DNA of 64,000 nt. It comes from Vallicoccus soli. Lineage in GTDB: Bacteria; Actinomycetota; Actinomycetes; Motilibacterales; Motilibacteraceae. Positions 39,336-47,755 of this stretch are shown here, one piece after another. A program made the position numbers and the translations under genes. Numbering within the stretch: the stretch's first letter is position 1; the number at the start of each line of letters is the position of its first letter. The stretch covers positions 124,001 through 188,000 of the forward strand of contig NZ_QZEZ01000006.1 of the NCBI RefSeq assembly GCF_003594885.1. The letters run 5' to 3'. The notes under the pieces were generated by a model. The model saw only the letters and a list, made by a program, of their open reading frames with translations. It did no database searches and was not told the DNA's origin.

Positions 39336-40361
39336 ATGGCAGACGAGGGCGGGAAGTACGTCAACCCGGGCGGGGAGTTCTCCCGGGACCAGAACTACAT
39401 CACCACGCGGATCACCCGCGACGGCCGCGACGGCTACCCCGTGGAGCCGGGCCGGTACCGCCTCGTCGTCAGCCGGGCCTGCCCGTGGGCGAACCGCTCG
39501 AGCATCGTCCGCCGCCTCCTCGGCCTGGAGGACGCGATCTCGCTGGGGATCTGCGGCCCGACGCACGACGCCCGCAGCTGGACGTTCGACCTCGACCCGG
39601 GCGGGCGCGACCCCGTGCTCGGGTACGAGCGCCTCCAGGAGGCGTTCTTCGCGCGCTTCCCGGACTACCCGCGCGGCATCACCGTGCCGGCGCTCGTCGA
39701 CGTGCCGACCGGCGCGGTCGTCACCAACGACTTCCCGCAGATGACGATCGACCTGTCGCTGGAGTGGGCCGAGCACCACCGCGAGGGAGCGCCCCTGCTC
39801 TACCCCGAGCACCTGCGCGAGGAGATCGACGAGGTCAACCGGCACGTGTTCCGCGACGTCAACAACGGCGTCTACCGCTGCGGGTTCGCCGGGACGCAGC
39901 AGGCGTACGAGAAGGCGTACGACCGGCTCTTCCACCGCATGGACTGGCTGAGCGAGCGGCTGGCCGGTCAGCGGTACCTCGTCGGCGACACCATCACCGA
40001 GGCCGACGTCCGGCTCTTCACGACGCTCGTGCGGTGGGACCCCGTCTACCACGGGCACTTCAAGTGCAACCGGCAGAAGCTGACCGAGATGCCGGTGCTG
40101 TGGGCCTACGCGCGGGACCTCTTCCAAACGCCCGGCTTCGGCGACACGATCGACTTCGACCACATCAAGCGGCACTACTACGAGGTCCACCGCGACATCA
40201 ACCCGACGGGCGTCGTGCCCAAGGGCCCGGAGCTCGACGGCTGGCTGACCCCGCACGGGCGCGAGGAGCTGGGAGGGCGCCCGTTCGGCGACGGCACGCC
40301 GCCGCCCCCGCCGCGCCCGGCGGAGGTCGTCCCGCCGGAGCACACGCCGCTGGCCGCGTAG
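39336..40361 (+). CDS. Glutathionyl-hydroquinone reductase-like (ECM4/YqjG) protein
   Basis: 341 residues of the xi-class GST/ECM4 family. The catalytic Cys is in SRACPWANRSSIVRR, GITVPALVD and TNDFPQMTIDL complete the thioredoxin-like half, and the helical C-domain has YLVGDTITEADVRLFTTLVRWDPVYHGHFKCN. The family reductively removes a thiol from glutathionyl-hydroquinones; since actinobacteria use mycothiol, a mycothiol-conjugate is the likely substrate. ATG at 39336, although the frame is open for about 100 nt upstream. The next gene starts 12 nt downstream. Confidence 0.9.
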   Translation: MADEGGKYVNPGGEFSRDQNYITTRITRDGRDGYPVEPGRYRLVVSRACPWANRSSIVRRLLGLEDAISLGICGPTHDARSWTFDLDPGGRDPVLGYERLQEAFFARFPDYPRGITVPALVDVPTGAVVTNDFPQMTIDLSLEWAEHHREGAPLLYPEHLREEIDEVNRHVFRDVNNGVYRCGFAGTQQAYEKAYDRLFHRMDWLSERLAGQRYLVGDTITEADVRLFTTLVRWDPVYHGHFKCNRQKLTEMPVLWAYARDLFQTPGFGDTIDFDHIKRHYYEVHRDINPTGVVPKGPELDGWLTPHGREELGGRPFGDGTPPPPPRPAEVVPPEHTPLAA

Positions 40362-40373
40362 CGGGGCCGCGCG

Positions 40374-40760
40374 GTGGACCTGGAGAAGGTGGTCTTCGGC
40401 TTCTTCGTGCTGCTGGCCGCCACCCTGAACTTCGGCTTCTTCATCGGCCCGCTGGACGACCCGTCCGTCCACAACGTGTACGAGCTGTTCGCGGCCGTCG
40501 TCGTGAACCTCGTCGCGACCGTGCTCAAGTTCGGCGACCGCACGCAGATCGGCGCGGTGCACCTGGCCACCAGCCTCGTCGCCGACCTGCAGCTCATCGC
40601 CGCCGCGGCGGTGTGGGGGTACGCGACGCAGGTGTCGTCGGAGGGCGTGACGCCCGAGGCGATGGCGAGCATCGTCTCGCTCTCCGGCGGCGCCCTGCTC
40701 GCCAACCTCGTCTCGGTCGTGCTGCTCGTGGTCGAGACCGTGTCGTTCCACCGCCGCTGA
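40374..40760 (+). CDS. DUF6394-like small membrane protein
   Basis: 128 residues with three to four hydrophobic helices (VVFGFFVLLAATLNFGFFIG, LFAAVVVNLVATVLKFG, LLANLVSVVLLVVETVSF). The charged motif KFGDRTQIGAVHLATSLVADLQLI lies between helices. It belongs to a family of unknown function often next to ion channel genes. Here it precedes a potassium-channel/RCK gene by 15 nt, so it may be an accessory subunit. GTG start; no clear ribosome site. Confidence 0.75.
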   Translation: MDLEKVVFGFFVLLAATLNFGFFIGPLDDPSVHNVYELFAAVVVNLVATVLKFGDRTQIGAVHLATSLVADLQLIAAAAVWGYATQVSSEGVTPEAMASIVSLSGGALLANLVSVVLLVVETVSFHRR

Positions 40761-40775
40761 GCCGCGCCGGCCGCC

Positions 40776-42470
40776 ATGTCGAACCCGACGGTCTTCCTCG
40801 TCCTGCGGAGGATGCGCACGCCGCTCATCGTGCTCATCGTCATCTTCGCGGTGAGCGTGCTCGGGCTGACGCTCATCCCCGGAGTGGACGCGGAGGGGCA
40901 GCCGCGACGCATGGGCTTCTTCGAGGCCTTCTACTTCATGAGCTACACGGCGACGACGATCGGCTTCGGCGAGCTGCCGTACCCGTTCACCGGGGCCCAG
41001 CGCCTCTGGGTCGTCGTGACGATCTACCTGACCGTCATCGGGTGGGCGTACGCCATCGGCAAGCTCCTGTCGCTGCTGCAGGACCGCGCTTTCCGCGAGG
41101 CGCTGGCGCTGCGCCGCTTCCGCCGCGGCGTGGCCCGGATGCGCGAGCCGTTCCTGCTCGTGGCCGGCTACGGCCGTACCGGCGAGCTGCTGGGCCGGGG
41201 CCTGGACGACCTGGGACGCCGCTTCGTCGTCGTCGACATCGCGCCGGAGCGCGTCGAGACGCTGGACCTCGGCTCGTACCGCGCGGACGTGCCCGGCCTC
41301 GTGGGGGACGCCCGCGACCCCGGGCGCCTCGTGGCCGCCGGCCTCGGCCACCCGTGCTGCGAGGGGGTGCTCGCGCTCACGAACGACGACGAGGCGAACC
41401 TCGCGGTGACGATGTCGGCGGCGCTGCTGCGCCCCGACCTGCCGGTCGTCGCGCGCGCCACGACGCCCGCGATCGAGGACCGCATGCACGCCTTCGGCAC
41501 GCCGACGGTCGTCAACGCCTTCGACCGCTTCGGCGACAAGCTCCGCCTGGCGGTACGGGCGCCGTCGACGTACCGGCTGGTCTCGTGGCTCGAGTCGGGC
41601 CCGGGCGCCGAGCTCCCGCCGCTCGTGGCCGCGCCGCAAGACGGGCCGTGGGTCGTCTGCGGGTCCGGCCGCTTCGGGTACGAGGCCACGCTCGACCTGC
41701 TCGCCGAGGGGCTGCCCGTCACCGTGGTCGACCTCGACCCCGAGCGCGTCCCGCCGCCGGGCGCCACCGCCGTCGTCGGTGACGCGTCGGACCCCGAGGT
41801 GATGGAGCGCGCCGGTGTCGAGGAGGCCGCGGGCTTCGTCGCGGCCACCGACAACGACACGACCAACCTCTCGCTCGTCGCCGCGGCGGTCCGGCTGAAC
41901 GCCGACCTCTACGTCGCCGCGCGCGAGAACGAGGCGGCCAACGCGCCGCTGTTCGCGGCCATGCGGGTCGACGCCGTCCTCGTGCCGTCGGAGGTCGTGG
42001 CGCACGACGTGTACGCCCAGCTCAGCACCCCGCTGCTGTGGCGCCTCCTGCAGGAGGTGCCGCGCCGCGACGACGCCTGGGCGGCCGCCCTGGTCGAGCG
42101 CCTCGCGGAGCGCTGCGGCGCGACGCTGCAGGAGCTGTGGAAGGTGCGGCTGCGCCCGGAGGAGGCGCCGGCGGTCGTGCCGCTGCTCGCCGACGGGCCC
42201 GTGCCCCTCGGGGACCTGCTGCGCGACCCGGACGACCGGGAGCGCCGCCTCGACGTCGTGCCGCTGCTGCAGCTGCACGAGGGCGGGGTCGTCGTCGAGC
42301 CGGGCGACGACCGGCCCGTCGCCGCCGGGGACGAGCTGCTCCTCGCCGCCCGGGCCCCGGCCCGCCGCGGCCTGGAGACGACCCTCGCCGTCGAGGCGGC
42401 GGCGCTGCACGTCCTGCAGGGCCGGCGGGTGCCCGCGGGCTGGGTCTGGCGCCAGCTCTCCCGCCGCTGA
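40776..42470 (+). CDS. Two-helix potassium channel fused to two TrkA-N (RCK) domains
   Basis: 564 residues. TM1 is at about 17-35 and TM2 at about 78-98; between them lies a pore loop with filter TTIGFGE (residues 60-66), a variant of the TVGYGD filter. Two Rossmann-type RCK domains follow: LLVAGYGRTGELLGRGL with VVDIAPERVETL (about 124-250), and WVVCGSGRFGYEATLDLL with VVDLDPERV (about 290-410). The C-terminus has TrkA-C-like segments (VPLLQLHEGGVVVEPGDDRPVAAGDELL). It probably conducts K+ under control of a nucleotide or Ca2+. It is co-transcribed with the small membrane protein. Confidence 0.9.
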   Translation: MSNPTVFLVLRRMRTPLIVLIVIFAVSVLGLTLIPGVDAEGQPRRMGFFEAFYFMSYTATTIGFGELPYPFTGAQRLWVVVTIYLTVIGWAYAIGKLLSLLQDRAFREALALRRFRRGVARMREPFLLVAGYGRTGELLGRGLDDLGRRFVVVDIAPERVETLDLGSYRADVPGLVGDARDPGRLVAAGLGHPCCEGVLALTNDDEANLAVTMSAALLRPDLPVVARATTPAIEDRMHAFGTPTVVNAFDRFGDKLRLAVRAPSTYRLVSWLESGPGAELPPLVAAPQDGPWVVCGSGRFGYEATLDLLAEGLPVTVVDLDPERVPPPGATAVVGDASDPEVMERAGVEEAAGFVAATDNDTTNLSLVAAAVRLNADLYVAARENEAANAPLFAAMRVDAVLVPSEVVAHDVYAQLSTPLLWRLLQEVPRRDDAWAAALVERLAERCGATLQELWKVRLRPEEAPAVVPLLADGPVPLGDLLRDPDDRERRLDVVPLLQLHEGGVVVEPGDDRPVAAGDELLLAARAPARRGLETTLAVEAAALHVLQGRRVPAGWVWRQLSRR

Positions 42471-42528
42471 CCCGCTCCCCGGCGCGGTGCCGCAGGATGG
42501 TGCCGGACCGCCGTACGAGGAGGAGACG

Positions 42529-44001
42529 ATGGACCTCGGGCACGACCTGCGCTTCGGCGCGTTCCTGCCGCCGGTGGCGGAGCAGGCGGACGCCGTGCTG
42601 GCCCTGTCCGGGCTCGTGGAGGACCTGGGGCTCGACGTGCTCGCGTTCCAGGACCACCCGTACCAGCCGGGCTTCCTCGACACGTGGACCCTGCTCTCGT
42701 TCCTCGCCGCCCGGACGCACCGCGTGACGCTCGCCCCGGTGGTGGCCAACGTCCCGCTCCGCCCGCCGGCGGTGCTCGCGCGCTCGGCCGCGTCGCTCGA
42801 CGTGCTGAGCCACGGCCGGGTCGAGCTCGGGCTCGGCGCGGGCTACTTCCTCGACGCGATGGCGTCCATGGGCGCGCCGCGGCGGAGCGCCCTGGAGAAC
42901 GTCGAGGCGCTCGACGAGGCCATCCGGGTCGTCCGCTCGCTGTGGGAGCCCGGCCCGCCGGTGACCTTCGAGGGGCGGCACTACCGGCTCGACGGCGCCC
43001 GCCCCGGGCCCGTCGCGCCGCACCGCATCGGGATCTGGGTGGGCTCGTACAAGCGCCGCATGCTCGAGCTCACCGGCCGCCTCGCCGACGGCTGGGTGCC
43101 CTCGTCCGCGTACGCCTCGCCGGACGAGCTGGTCGGCATGACCCGGCGGCTCGACGCGGCCGCCGTCGACGCGGGGCGCGACCCGGCGGACGTGCGGCGC
43201 ATCTACGTCGTGCAGGGGAGCTTCGGCCGGGGGAGCGGCTTCCTCAAGGGGCCGCCGCGGGCCTGGGCCGAGCAGCTCGCCGGGCTGGCGCTGGAGCTGG
43301 GGACGAGCACCTTCGTCGTGGGGCCGGGGCAGGACACCGCGGGCGACCTGCAGCGGTTCGCCGAGGAGGTCGCCCCCGCGGTGCGCGAGATCGTCGCCGC
43401 CGAGCGCGGCCGGGAGGAGGCGCCGCCCGCCGCGCAGGAGGGTGCCAGCGACGCCGTCGCCGTCACCGCGGCGCACGAGGCGCAGCGCATGGTGGAGGAG
43501 GAGGAGCCGGTCAGCGCCGTCGGGCGCGCCGGGCAGCAGACCCTCGTCGCCGTGCACGCCCACCTGCGCCAGGAGCTCGCGCAGCTGCGGGACGTCGTGC
43601 GGCAGGTCGCGGAGGGCCGGCGCAGCGCGGCCTCCGCGCGCTCGCACCTCAACCAGCTGAGCATGCGCCAGAACTACTGGACCCTCGGCTCGTTCTGCGC
43701 CGCGTACTGCCGGGCGGTCAGCGTCCACCACGCCATCGAGGACGCCCGCATGTTCCCGGACGTCCTCGCCGCCGACGCCTCGCTCCAGCCGGTCGTGGAC
43801 AAGCTCAGCGCGGACCACGAGGCCATCGCGGGCGTGCTCGTCGACGTCGACGACGCGCTCGTCGCGATGATCCGCGACGAGGACCGGCTCGACGCGGCGT
43901 CCGCAGCCGTCGAGCGGCTCGCCGACGTGCTGCTCACGCACCTGGACTACGAGGAGGAGCAGCTGCTCGGGCCGATCGGGCGGCTGTCGATCCAGGTGTG
44001 A
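42529..44001 (+). CDS. Luciferase-like (LLM) flavin oxidoreductase fused to a hemerythrin domain
   Basis: 490 residues in two parts. Residues 1-290 are an F420/FMN-dependent luciferase-like monooxygenase barrel (LRFGAFLPPVAEQADAVL, LSHGRVELGLGAGYF, IWVGSYKRRMLELTGRLADGWV). After a Glu/Ala-rich linker (about 291-335), residues 336-485 form a hemerythrin-like four-helix bundle with candidate iron ligands H343, H400/H401, E404, H430, E431, H471 and E475 (HAHLRQEL, HHAIEDARMFP, DHEAIAG, HLDYEEEQ). An O2- or NO-sensing or -supplying diiron domain attached to a flavin/deazaflavin enzyme is implied. ATG at 42529 has a strong GAGGAGGAG ribosome site. Its stop overlaps the next gene. Confidence 0.88.
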   Translation: MDLGHDLRFGAFLPPVAEQADAVLALSGLVEDLGLDVLAFQDHPYQPGFLDTWTLLSFLAARTHRVTLAPVVANVPLRPPAVLARSAASLDVLSHGRVELGLGAGYFLDAMASMGAPRRSALENVEALDEAIRVVRSLWEPGPPVTFEGRHYRLDGARPGPVAPHRIGIWVGSYKRRMLELTGRLADGWVPSSAYASPDELVGMTRRLDAAAVDAGRDPADVRRIYVVQGSFGRGSGFLKGPPRAWAEQLAGLALELGTSTFVVGPGQDTAGDLQRFAEEVAPAVREIVAAERGREEAPPAAQEGASDAVAVTAAHEAQRMVEEEEPVSAVGRAGQQTLVAVHAHLRQELAQLRDVVRQVAEGRRSAASARSHLNQLSMRQNYWTLGSFCAAYCRAVSVHHAIEDARMFPDVLAADASLQPVVDKLSADHEAIAGVLVDVDDALVAMIRDEDRLDAASAAVERLADVLLTHLDYEEEQLLGPIGRLSIQV

Positions 44002-45056
44002 GCCCCGTGGAGACCGCTCTCCTGCGCCTCGTGGCGCAGCGCCTCGCCGGCCTGCGCGAGGCCACGCCGGTCGACGCCGTCCGCCGGCTCGCGGCCGCGC
44101 AGGGGCAGGACCCGCCGGGGGCCCTGCTGTCGGTCGCGCTGCGGTGCGGGGCGCGGACGCTGGAGCCGGTGCGGGAAGCGCTTGCTCGACGTGAGGTCGT
44201 GACGACGTGGCCGATGCGCGGGACCATGCACGTCGTCGCCGCGGAGGACGTCGGGTGGCTGCTGCAGCTCGGCGCGGCGCGCGTCGAGGCGGCGTCGGGC
44301 CCCCGCCGGGCGGAGCTGGGGCTCGGCGACGACGACCTGCGGCGTGCGCGGGAGGTGGCCGAGGAGGCGCTCACCGGCACCGCCCTGCCGCGCACCGCGC
44401 TGTTCGCCGCGTGGGAGGCCGGCGGGGTCGCCACGGGCGGCCAGCGCGGCTACCACCTCGTACGCCACCTCGCCCACACCGGCGTGCTCTGCCTCGGACC
44501 GCCGCTGGAGCGGGGGCAGGCCCTCGTGCTGGTCGAGGAGCACCTCGGCCCCCTCGAGCGGCTGCCCCGCGACGAGGCGGTCGACCGGCTGGTGCTGCGC
44601 TACTTCCTGGGCCACGGCCCGGCGACGGTCGCGGACCTGGTCCGCTGGGCGGGCGTACCCGCGGGGGAGGTGCGGGCGGGCCTCGCCCGCGTGGGCGACC
44701 GGCTGCTGCGCGTGCGGGACGGCCGCCGCGAGCTCTGGCTCGACCCCGCCGTGCCCGACCTGCTGGCCGCCCACCGCCGCGACGCCGGCCGGGTGGTCCT
44801 GCTGCCCGGCTTCGACGAGCTCGTCCTCGGCTACGCCGACCGCACCGCCACCGTGCCCGCAGAGCACGCCGGGCGCATCGTCCCCGGCGGCAACGGCGTC
44901 TTCCGCCCCACCGTCGTCCACCGCGGCGTCGCCCTCGGCACCTGGCGCGCGGGTGGCGGTGGCGGCGTCGACGTCGACGTCGAGCCCTTCGACCCGCCGC
45001 TCCCGCCCGCCGTCGTGCGCGGGGTGGCGCGGGCCGCCGCCGCCCTCCCGCGGTGA
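43998..45056 (+). CDS. Winged-helix AlkZ-like DNA glycosylase family protein (HTH_42)
   Basis: 352 residues of the AlkZ/AlkX superfamily with tandem winged helices. RLAAAQGQDPPGAL contains the Gln-x-(Gln/Asp) motif region used for base excision in AlkZ; WPMRGTMHVV, GYHLVRHLAHTGVLCLGP, GHGPATVADLVRWAG and VVLLPGFDELVLGYADR are family features. Members excise alkylated or crosslinked bases, often from self-made antibiotics; here the substrate is unknown. The GTG overlaps the preceding LLM-hemerythrin stop (GTGA), linking the two functionally. Confidence 0.88.
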   Translation: MSPVETALLRLVAQRLAGLREATPVDAVRRLAAAQGQDPPGALLSVALRCGARTLEPVREALARREVVTTWPMRGTMHVVAAEDVGWLLQLGAARVEAASGPRRAELGLGDDDLRRAREVAEEALTGTALPRTALFAAWEAGGVATGGQRGYHLVRHLAHTGVLCLGPPLERGQALVLVEEHLGPLERLPRDEAVDRLVLRYFLGHGPATVADLVRWAGVPAGEVRAGLARVGDRLLRVRDGRRELWLDPAVPDLLAAHRRDAGRVVLLPGFDELVLGYADRTATVPAEHAGRIVPGGNGVFRPTVVHRGVALGTWRAGGGGGVDVDVEPFDPPLPPAVVRGVARAAAALPR

Positions 45057-45074
45057 CCGCGCGGGGAAGGCGCA

Positions 45075-45114
45075 CGGGTGCTCCACGGGGCAGCGACGCC
45101 ACGCGGAGCACCCG
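45075..45114. terminator. Bidirectional hairpin between convergent genes
   Basis: CGGGTGCTCC (45075-45084) pairs perfectly with GGAGCACCCG (45105-45114) across a 20-nt loop. It lies between the AlkZ-like gene and the flavoprotein disulfide reductase gene. Its tail GCGGGCGTGCCTCGCGCGGTCATCA is a diverged relative of the interspersed repeats at 10.1-10.4 and 46.6 kb. Confidence 0.55.
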
Positions 45115-45135
45115 CGGGCGTGCCTCGCGCGGTCA

Positions 45136-46563
45136 TCACGGAGCCGCCGGCCGCGCCACCACCCCGCCGTGCGGCGCGACGAACGCGGCGGCGGCGACCC
45201 GCAGGGCGACGCCGTACGTGGGGTAGGCGGCCGTCGTCAGGGCGAGTCGGGCGACGGTGGTGCGCGCGGCCACGGCGAGGGCGCCCGCGGCGACGAGCTC
45301 GCCCGCGCCCGGGCAGACCGCGGTCATGCCGACGACGCGGGCCGCCGCCGCGACGCCGAGCGGGCCGGGGGCGGCGACGAGGGTCAGGAAGCCCTCGGTG
45401 CGCCCGGCGCAGCGCGCGCGGTCGACGGCGGACATCGGCACGGTCACCACGCGGGCCTGCGCGCCCCAGCGGGCGTGCGCCTGCGCCTCGGTGAGGCCGA
45501 CGTGCGCCACCTCCGGGTCGGTGAACGTCACCCACGGCACGCGGTCCTGGCGCCAGCGCCCGGGCAGGGCGGCGCGGGACGGCCGCCGGGTCAGGGAGAG
45601 CAACAGCCCCCCGGCCGCGGCGCGGGCCTGGTCGTCGGCGACGTGGGTGTACGCGAGCGGCGAGGCGCAGTCGCCCACCGCCCACACGTGCGGGTTGGTG
45701 CGCGAGCGCAGGCGGTCGTCGACGAGCACCCGCCCGTCCGGGCCGACGGCCACGCCCGCCGCGTCCAGCCCGAGCCCCGCCGTCTCGGGCGAGCGCCCGG
45801 TGCACACGAGCAGGTGCGTGCCGGCGACCCGCGCCCCGTCGTCGAGGTGCAGGACCGGGCCCGGGTCGACGCCGACGACGCGGGCGCCGAGCCGCAGGTC
45901 GACGCCGTCGTCGCGGAGCACCGCCGCGACGACCTCGCCCGCGGCGGGCTCGTCGCGGGGCAGCAGGCGCGGGCCGGACTGGACCAGCGTCACGCGTACC
46001 CCCAGCGCCGCGAACGCCTGCGCCAGCTCGCACCCGACCGGCCCCCCGCCGAGCACGAGCAGGTGCCCGGGCGCCTCGGCGAGGTCCCAGACGGTCTCGC
46101 TCGTCAGGTGTGGCACGCCGCCGACGACGTCCGGGACCCGGGGGCGCGCACCGGTGGCGACGACGTACCGCCGCCCGCGCAGCACCCGCCCGCCCACCTC
46201 GACCTGACCGGGCCCGGTGAAGCGGCCGCGGCCGGTCACCAGGTCGACGCCCTGGCGCGCGAGGACCTCCGGCGACTCGTCCTCGTAGACCTCCTCGCGC
46301 ACGCGCCGGGCGTGGGCGAGCGCCGCGGGCAGGTCGGCCCGCACGTCCGCCTCCACCCCGCGCGGCCCGGCCCGGCGGGCCCGCCGCGCGGCCCGCGCGG
46401 TCTCCAGCAGCGTCTTGCTCGGCACGCAGCCGGTCCAGGTGCAGTCCCCGCCGGGGCGCTCCGGCTCGACCAGGGCGACCGTGCGGCCCGCGGCCGCCAC
46501 CGCCCGCGCCGCGCCGAGGCCGCCGGTGCCCGCGCCGAGCACCACCACGTCGTACGACTCCAC
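45136..46563 (-). CDS. Class I pyridine nucleotide-disulfide oxidoreductase (mercuric reductase/lipoamide dehydrogenase-like)
   Basis: 475-residue flavoprotein. FAD loop VVVLGAGTGGLGAARAV, redox pair in GGDCTWTGCVPSKTLLE (Cys-x4-Cys), NAD(P) loop HLLVLGGGPVGCELAQAF, and WAVGDCASPLAYTH for FAD. The C-terminal dimerisation domain lacks the HPT-E motif of true lipoamide dehydrogenases and mycothione reductases in the form I can recognise (TTAAYPTYGVAL instead), so the disulfide substrate is uncertain. Of two adjacent GTG codons I chose 46563, six nt after GGAGG; the one at 46569 would overlap that ribosome site. Confidence 0.88.
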   Translation of the reverse strand: MESYDVVVLGAGTGGLGAARAVAAAGRTVALVEPERPGGDCTWTGCVPSKTLLETARAARRARRAGPRGVEADVRADLPAALAHARRVREEVYEDESPEVLARQGVDLVTGRGRFTGPGQVEVGGRVLRGRRYVVATGARPRVPDVVGGVPHLTSETVWDLAEAPGHLLVLGGGPVGCELAQAFAALGVRVTLVQSGPRLLPRDEPAAGEVVAAVLRDDGVDLRLGARVVGVDPGPVLHLDDGARVAGTHLLVCTGRSPETAGLGLDAAGVAVGPDGRVLVDDRLRSRTNPHVWAVGDCASPLAYTHVADDQARAAAGGLLLSLTRRPSRAALPGRWRQDRVPWVTFTDPEVAHVGLTEAQAHARWGAQARVVTVPMSAVDRARCAGRTEGFLTLVAAPGPLGVAAAARVVGMTAVCPGAGELVAAGALAVAARTTVARLALTTAAYPTYGVALRVAAAAFVAPHGGVVARPAAP

Positions 46564-46582
46564 CGTCACCCTCCGTCGGTCG

Positions 46583-46662
46583 CCGTGCGAGGCGTACGGG
46601 TGCCTGACCAGGCCTGCACGCCTCGTGGGGCACCCGTACGGGTGCCCCACGTGGTCATCGAC
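46583..46662 (+). repeat. Interspersed palindromic repeat, distant copy
   Basis: Fills the gap between two minus-strand genes. The order GAGGCGTACGGGTGCCT, AGGCCTGCACGCCTCG, then a perfect 28-bp palindrome at 46624-46651 (arm CGTGGGGCACCCGT), ending ACGTGGTCATCG, is the same as in the second half of the copy at 10266-10365. It may also serve as terminator for the alcohol dehydrogenase gene. Confidence 0.75.
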
Positions 46663-46674
46663 AGGACCCTCGCG

Positions 46675-47718
46675 TCACGGGCGCAGCAGCACCTTCACCG
46701 CCCGGCGCTCGTCCATCGCGGCGTAGCCGTCGGCCACGCGGTCCAGGGGCAGCTCGAGGTCGAAGACGGGGCCGGGGTCGAGCTGGCCGGCGAGGACGTC
46801 CTCGAGGAGCTCGGGGAGGTAGCGGCGGACGGGGGCGACGCCGCCGCGCAGGCCGACGTTGGCGCCGAACATAGCCCGCAGCGGCGCCTCGCCGTAGGGG
46901 ACGCCGACGTAGCCGACGGTCGCGCCGGGGCGGGCGCTGCGCACGGCCTGCTCCATCGACTGCGACGTGCCGACGCACTCCAGCACCGCGTCGGCGCCGA
47001 CGCCGCCGGTGAGCTCGAGGACGCGCTCCACGCCCTCGTCGCCGCGCTCCGCGACGACGTCGGTGGCGCCGAAGCGGCGCCCGAGGTCCTGGCGGGGGGC
47101 GTGCCGGCTCATGAGGACGACCCGCTCCGCGCCGAGCCGGGAGGAGGCGAGCACGCCGCAGAGCCCGACGGCGCCGTCGCCCACGACCACGACGGTGGAG
47201 CCCTCGCGGACCCCCGCGGCCAGGGCGGCGTGGTGCCCGGTACCCATGACGTCGGACAGGGCCAGCAGGGCGGGGACGAGCGCCGGGTCGGGCGGCTCGG
47301 GCGTGGGGACGAGGGTGCCGTCGGCCTGCGGCACGCGCACCCGCTCGCCCTGCCCGCCGTCCACGAGGAGGCCCTCCCGGTCGGGCGAGCCCCAGCCGCC
47401 GCCGTGCAGGCAGGAGGTCTGGAAGCCGGCGCGGCAGTGCACGCACGTGCCGTCGCTCCAGACGAACGGCGCCACGACGAAGTCGCCGGGGGCCACCGAG
47501 CCCACGTCGGCGCCGACCTCCTCCACGACGCCCACGAACTCGTGGCCGATGCGGATGCCGGGGGGCCGCTCGGCGACGCCGCGGTAGGGCCACAGGTCGG
47601 AGCCGCAGATGCAGGAGGCCACGACCCGCACCACGGCGTCGGTCGGGGCCTGCACGGCGGGGTCGGGGACGTCGGCCAGGGACACCTGGCGGGGCGCGTC
47701 GAGGAGGGTCGCTCGCAT
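46675..47718 (-). CDS. Zinc-dependent alcohol dehydrogenase
   Basis: 347-residue MDR enzyme. Catalytic zinc ligands Cys in CICGSDLWPY and His-Glu in GHEFVGVVEE; structural zinc region GTCVHCRAGFQTSC has three cysteines rather than four, so that site may be weak. The Rossmann part VVVVGDGAVGLCGVLASSRLGA and VVLMSRHAPR suggests NADP(H). It resembles the threonine/alcohol dehydrogenase-like enzymes that act on diverse aldehydes. CAGCAT lies 7 nt before the ATG (leaderless pattern). The MarR gene ends upstream of nothing on its strand here but is 37 bp away and may be co-transcribed. Confidence 0.9.
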   Translation of the reverse strand: MRATLLDAPRQVSLADVPDPAVQAPTDAVVRVVASCICGSDLWPYRGVAERPPGIRIGHEFVGVVEEVGADVGSVAPGDFVVAPFVWSDGTCVHCRAGFQTSCLHGGGWGSPDREGLLVDGGQGERVRVPQADGTLVPTPEPPDPALVPALLALSDVMGTGHHAALAAGVREGSTVVVVGDGAVGLCGVLASSRLGAERVVLMSRHAPRQDLGRRFGATDVVAERGDEGVERVLELTGGVGADAVLECVGTSQSMEQAVRSARPGATVGYVGVPYGEAPLRAMFGANVGLRGGVAPVRRYLPELLEDVLAGQLDPGPVFDLELPLDRVADGYAAMDERRAVKVLLRP

Positions 47719-47755
47719 GGGCCCGATGCTGCCCCGCCCCCGGGCGGGCCAGTCG

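Noticed and set aside
38649-42749. A 1,366-codon open frame on the minus strand across the reductase, channel and LLM genes
   Set aside because: Composition is Arg/His/Val/Glu-rich without any domain, and it runs antisense to four well-supported genes. It exists because stop codons are rare in GC-rich DNA.
44177-44190. GAAGCGCTTGCTC as a CebR/LacI-type operator
   Set aside because: It lies inside the coding sequence of the AlkZ-like gene and far from any promoter. Similar AGCGCTT strings at 1335 and 63270 are also out of place.
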